Assembly (NCBI GenBank): GCA_046757965.1
Contig: JBHHZI010000038.1
Coordinates: 1 to 23,495, forward strand
DNA from: JBHHZI01 sp046757965
Lineage (GTDB): Bacteria > Acidobacteriota > Polarisedimenticolia > SMYD01
Direction of reading: 5' to 3'
Length of the DNA stretch: 23,495 nucleotides
Program-made: the position numbers and the translations under genes
The notes under the pieces: model-generated
Told to the model about the DNA's origin: nothing
The model's database searches: none
Seen by the model: the letters and a program-made list of their open reading frames with translations, nothing else
Shown: in pieces, positions 23,384 through 23,495 of the stretch
Numbering within the stretch: the first letter of the stretch is position 1
Layout of the letters: each line of letters begins with the position of its first letter

Positions 23384-23495
23384 CATCCGGCCGGCCCAGC
23401 TCCGCCGCCGGTCCGGCCGACGCGCCCCACCCTCGCCGCCGCCGGGCGTCATCGCTGTTCGCCGCCGGGGAACCGATGATCTGGTTGACCGGCGG
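23380..23495 (+). CDS. pstA: PstA phosphate ABC transporter permease (3' end missing)
   Basis: The ATG lies in an ATGA overlap with the pstC stop, and the frame stays open to the end of the window (38 codons). The visible part is a Pro/Arg-rich cytoplasmic N-terminus followed by SLFAAGEPMIWLTGG, resembling the start of long-form PstA proteins just before their first helix. Position after pstC is the main support; pstB should follow. Confidence 0.75.
   Translation, partial: MTSGRPSSAAGPADAPHPRRRRASSLFAAGEPMIWLTG

Overview
The window is GC-rich, densely coded bacterial DNA. It most likely comes from an acidobacterium: the protein at 3540-5852 has the layout of the VWFA-related domain typical of Acidobacteriota, and the zinc-ribbon Ser/Thr kinase with a multi-membrane tail (6007-8763) fits that group. 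No rRNA, tRNA, CRISPR array or insertion sequence was seen. Sixteen full or partial protein genes are supported, plus one doubtful 46-residue ORF.

Left part (1-9785). The 3' end of a HAD hydrolase meets a convergent pair made of a MoxR-type AAA+ ATPase and a TraB/PrgY-like protein. A secreted VWA protein follows, divergent from the Ser/Thr kinase. Then comes a compact two-gene locus: a small basic protein overlapping an AbiEii/DUF6036-like nucleotidyltransferase. It resembles a toxin-antitoxin module and has its own promoter overlapped by an inverted repeat.

Middle part (9844-14038). One minus-strand operon encodes, in order of transcription, an exported peroxiredoxin-like protein, a YVTN beta-propeller protein, and a lipoprotein of the glutamate carboxypeptidase II/transferrin receptor family. 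The peroxiredoxin-like gene has an in-frame TGA exactly where the family has the first cysteine of its CxxC motif, and a SECIS-like hairpin follows it. The best reading is a selenoprotein with a U-x-x-C motif; this is the most notable item in the window. The third protein has lost most of its zinc ligands and looks like a pseudoenzyme.

Right part (14381-23495). This is a phosphate-starvation regulon: PhoB-like regulator, PhoR-like kinase, (a small secreted cysteine-rich protein on the other strand), OprO/OprP-type porin, PhoU, PstS, PstC with a very large periplasmic domain, and the start of PstA. Triple 11-bp direct repeats that look like Pho boxes lie upstream of the porin and of pstS, so PhoB encoded here probably controls both the outer-membrane and inner-membrane steps of phosphate uptake.
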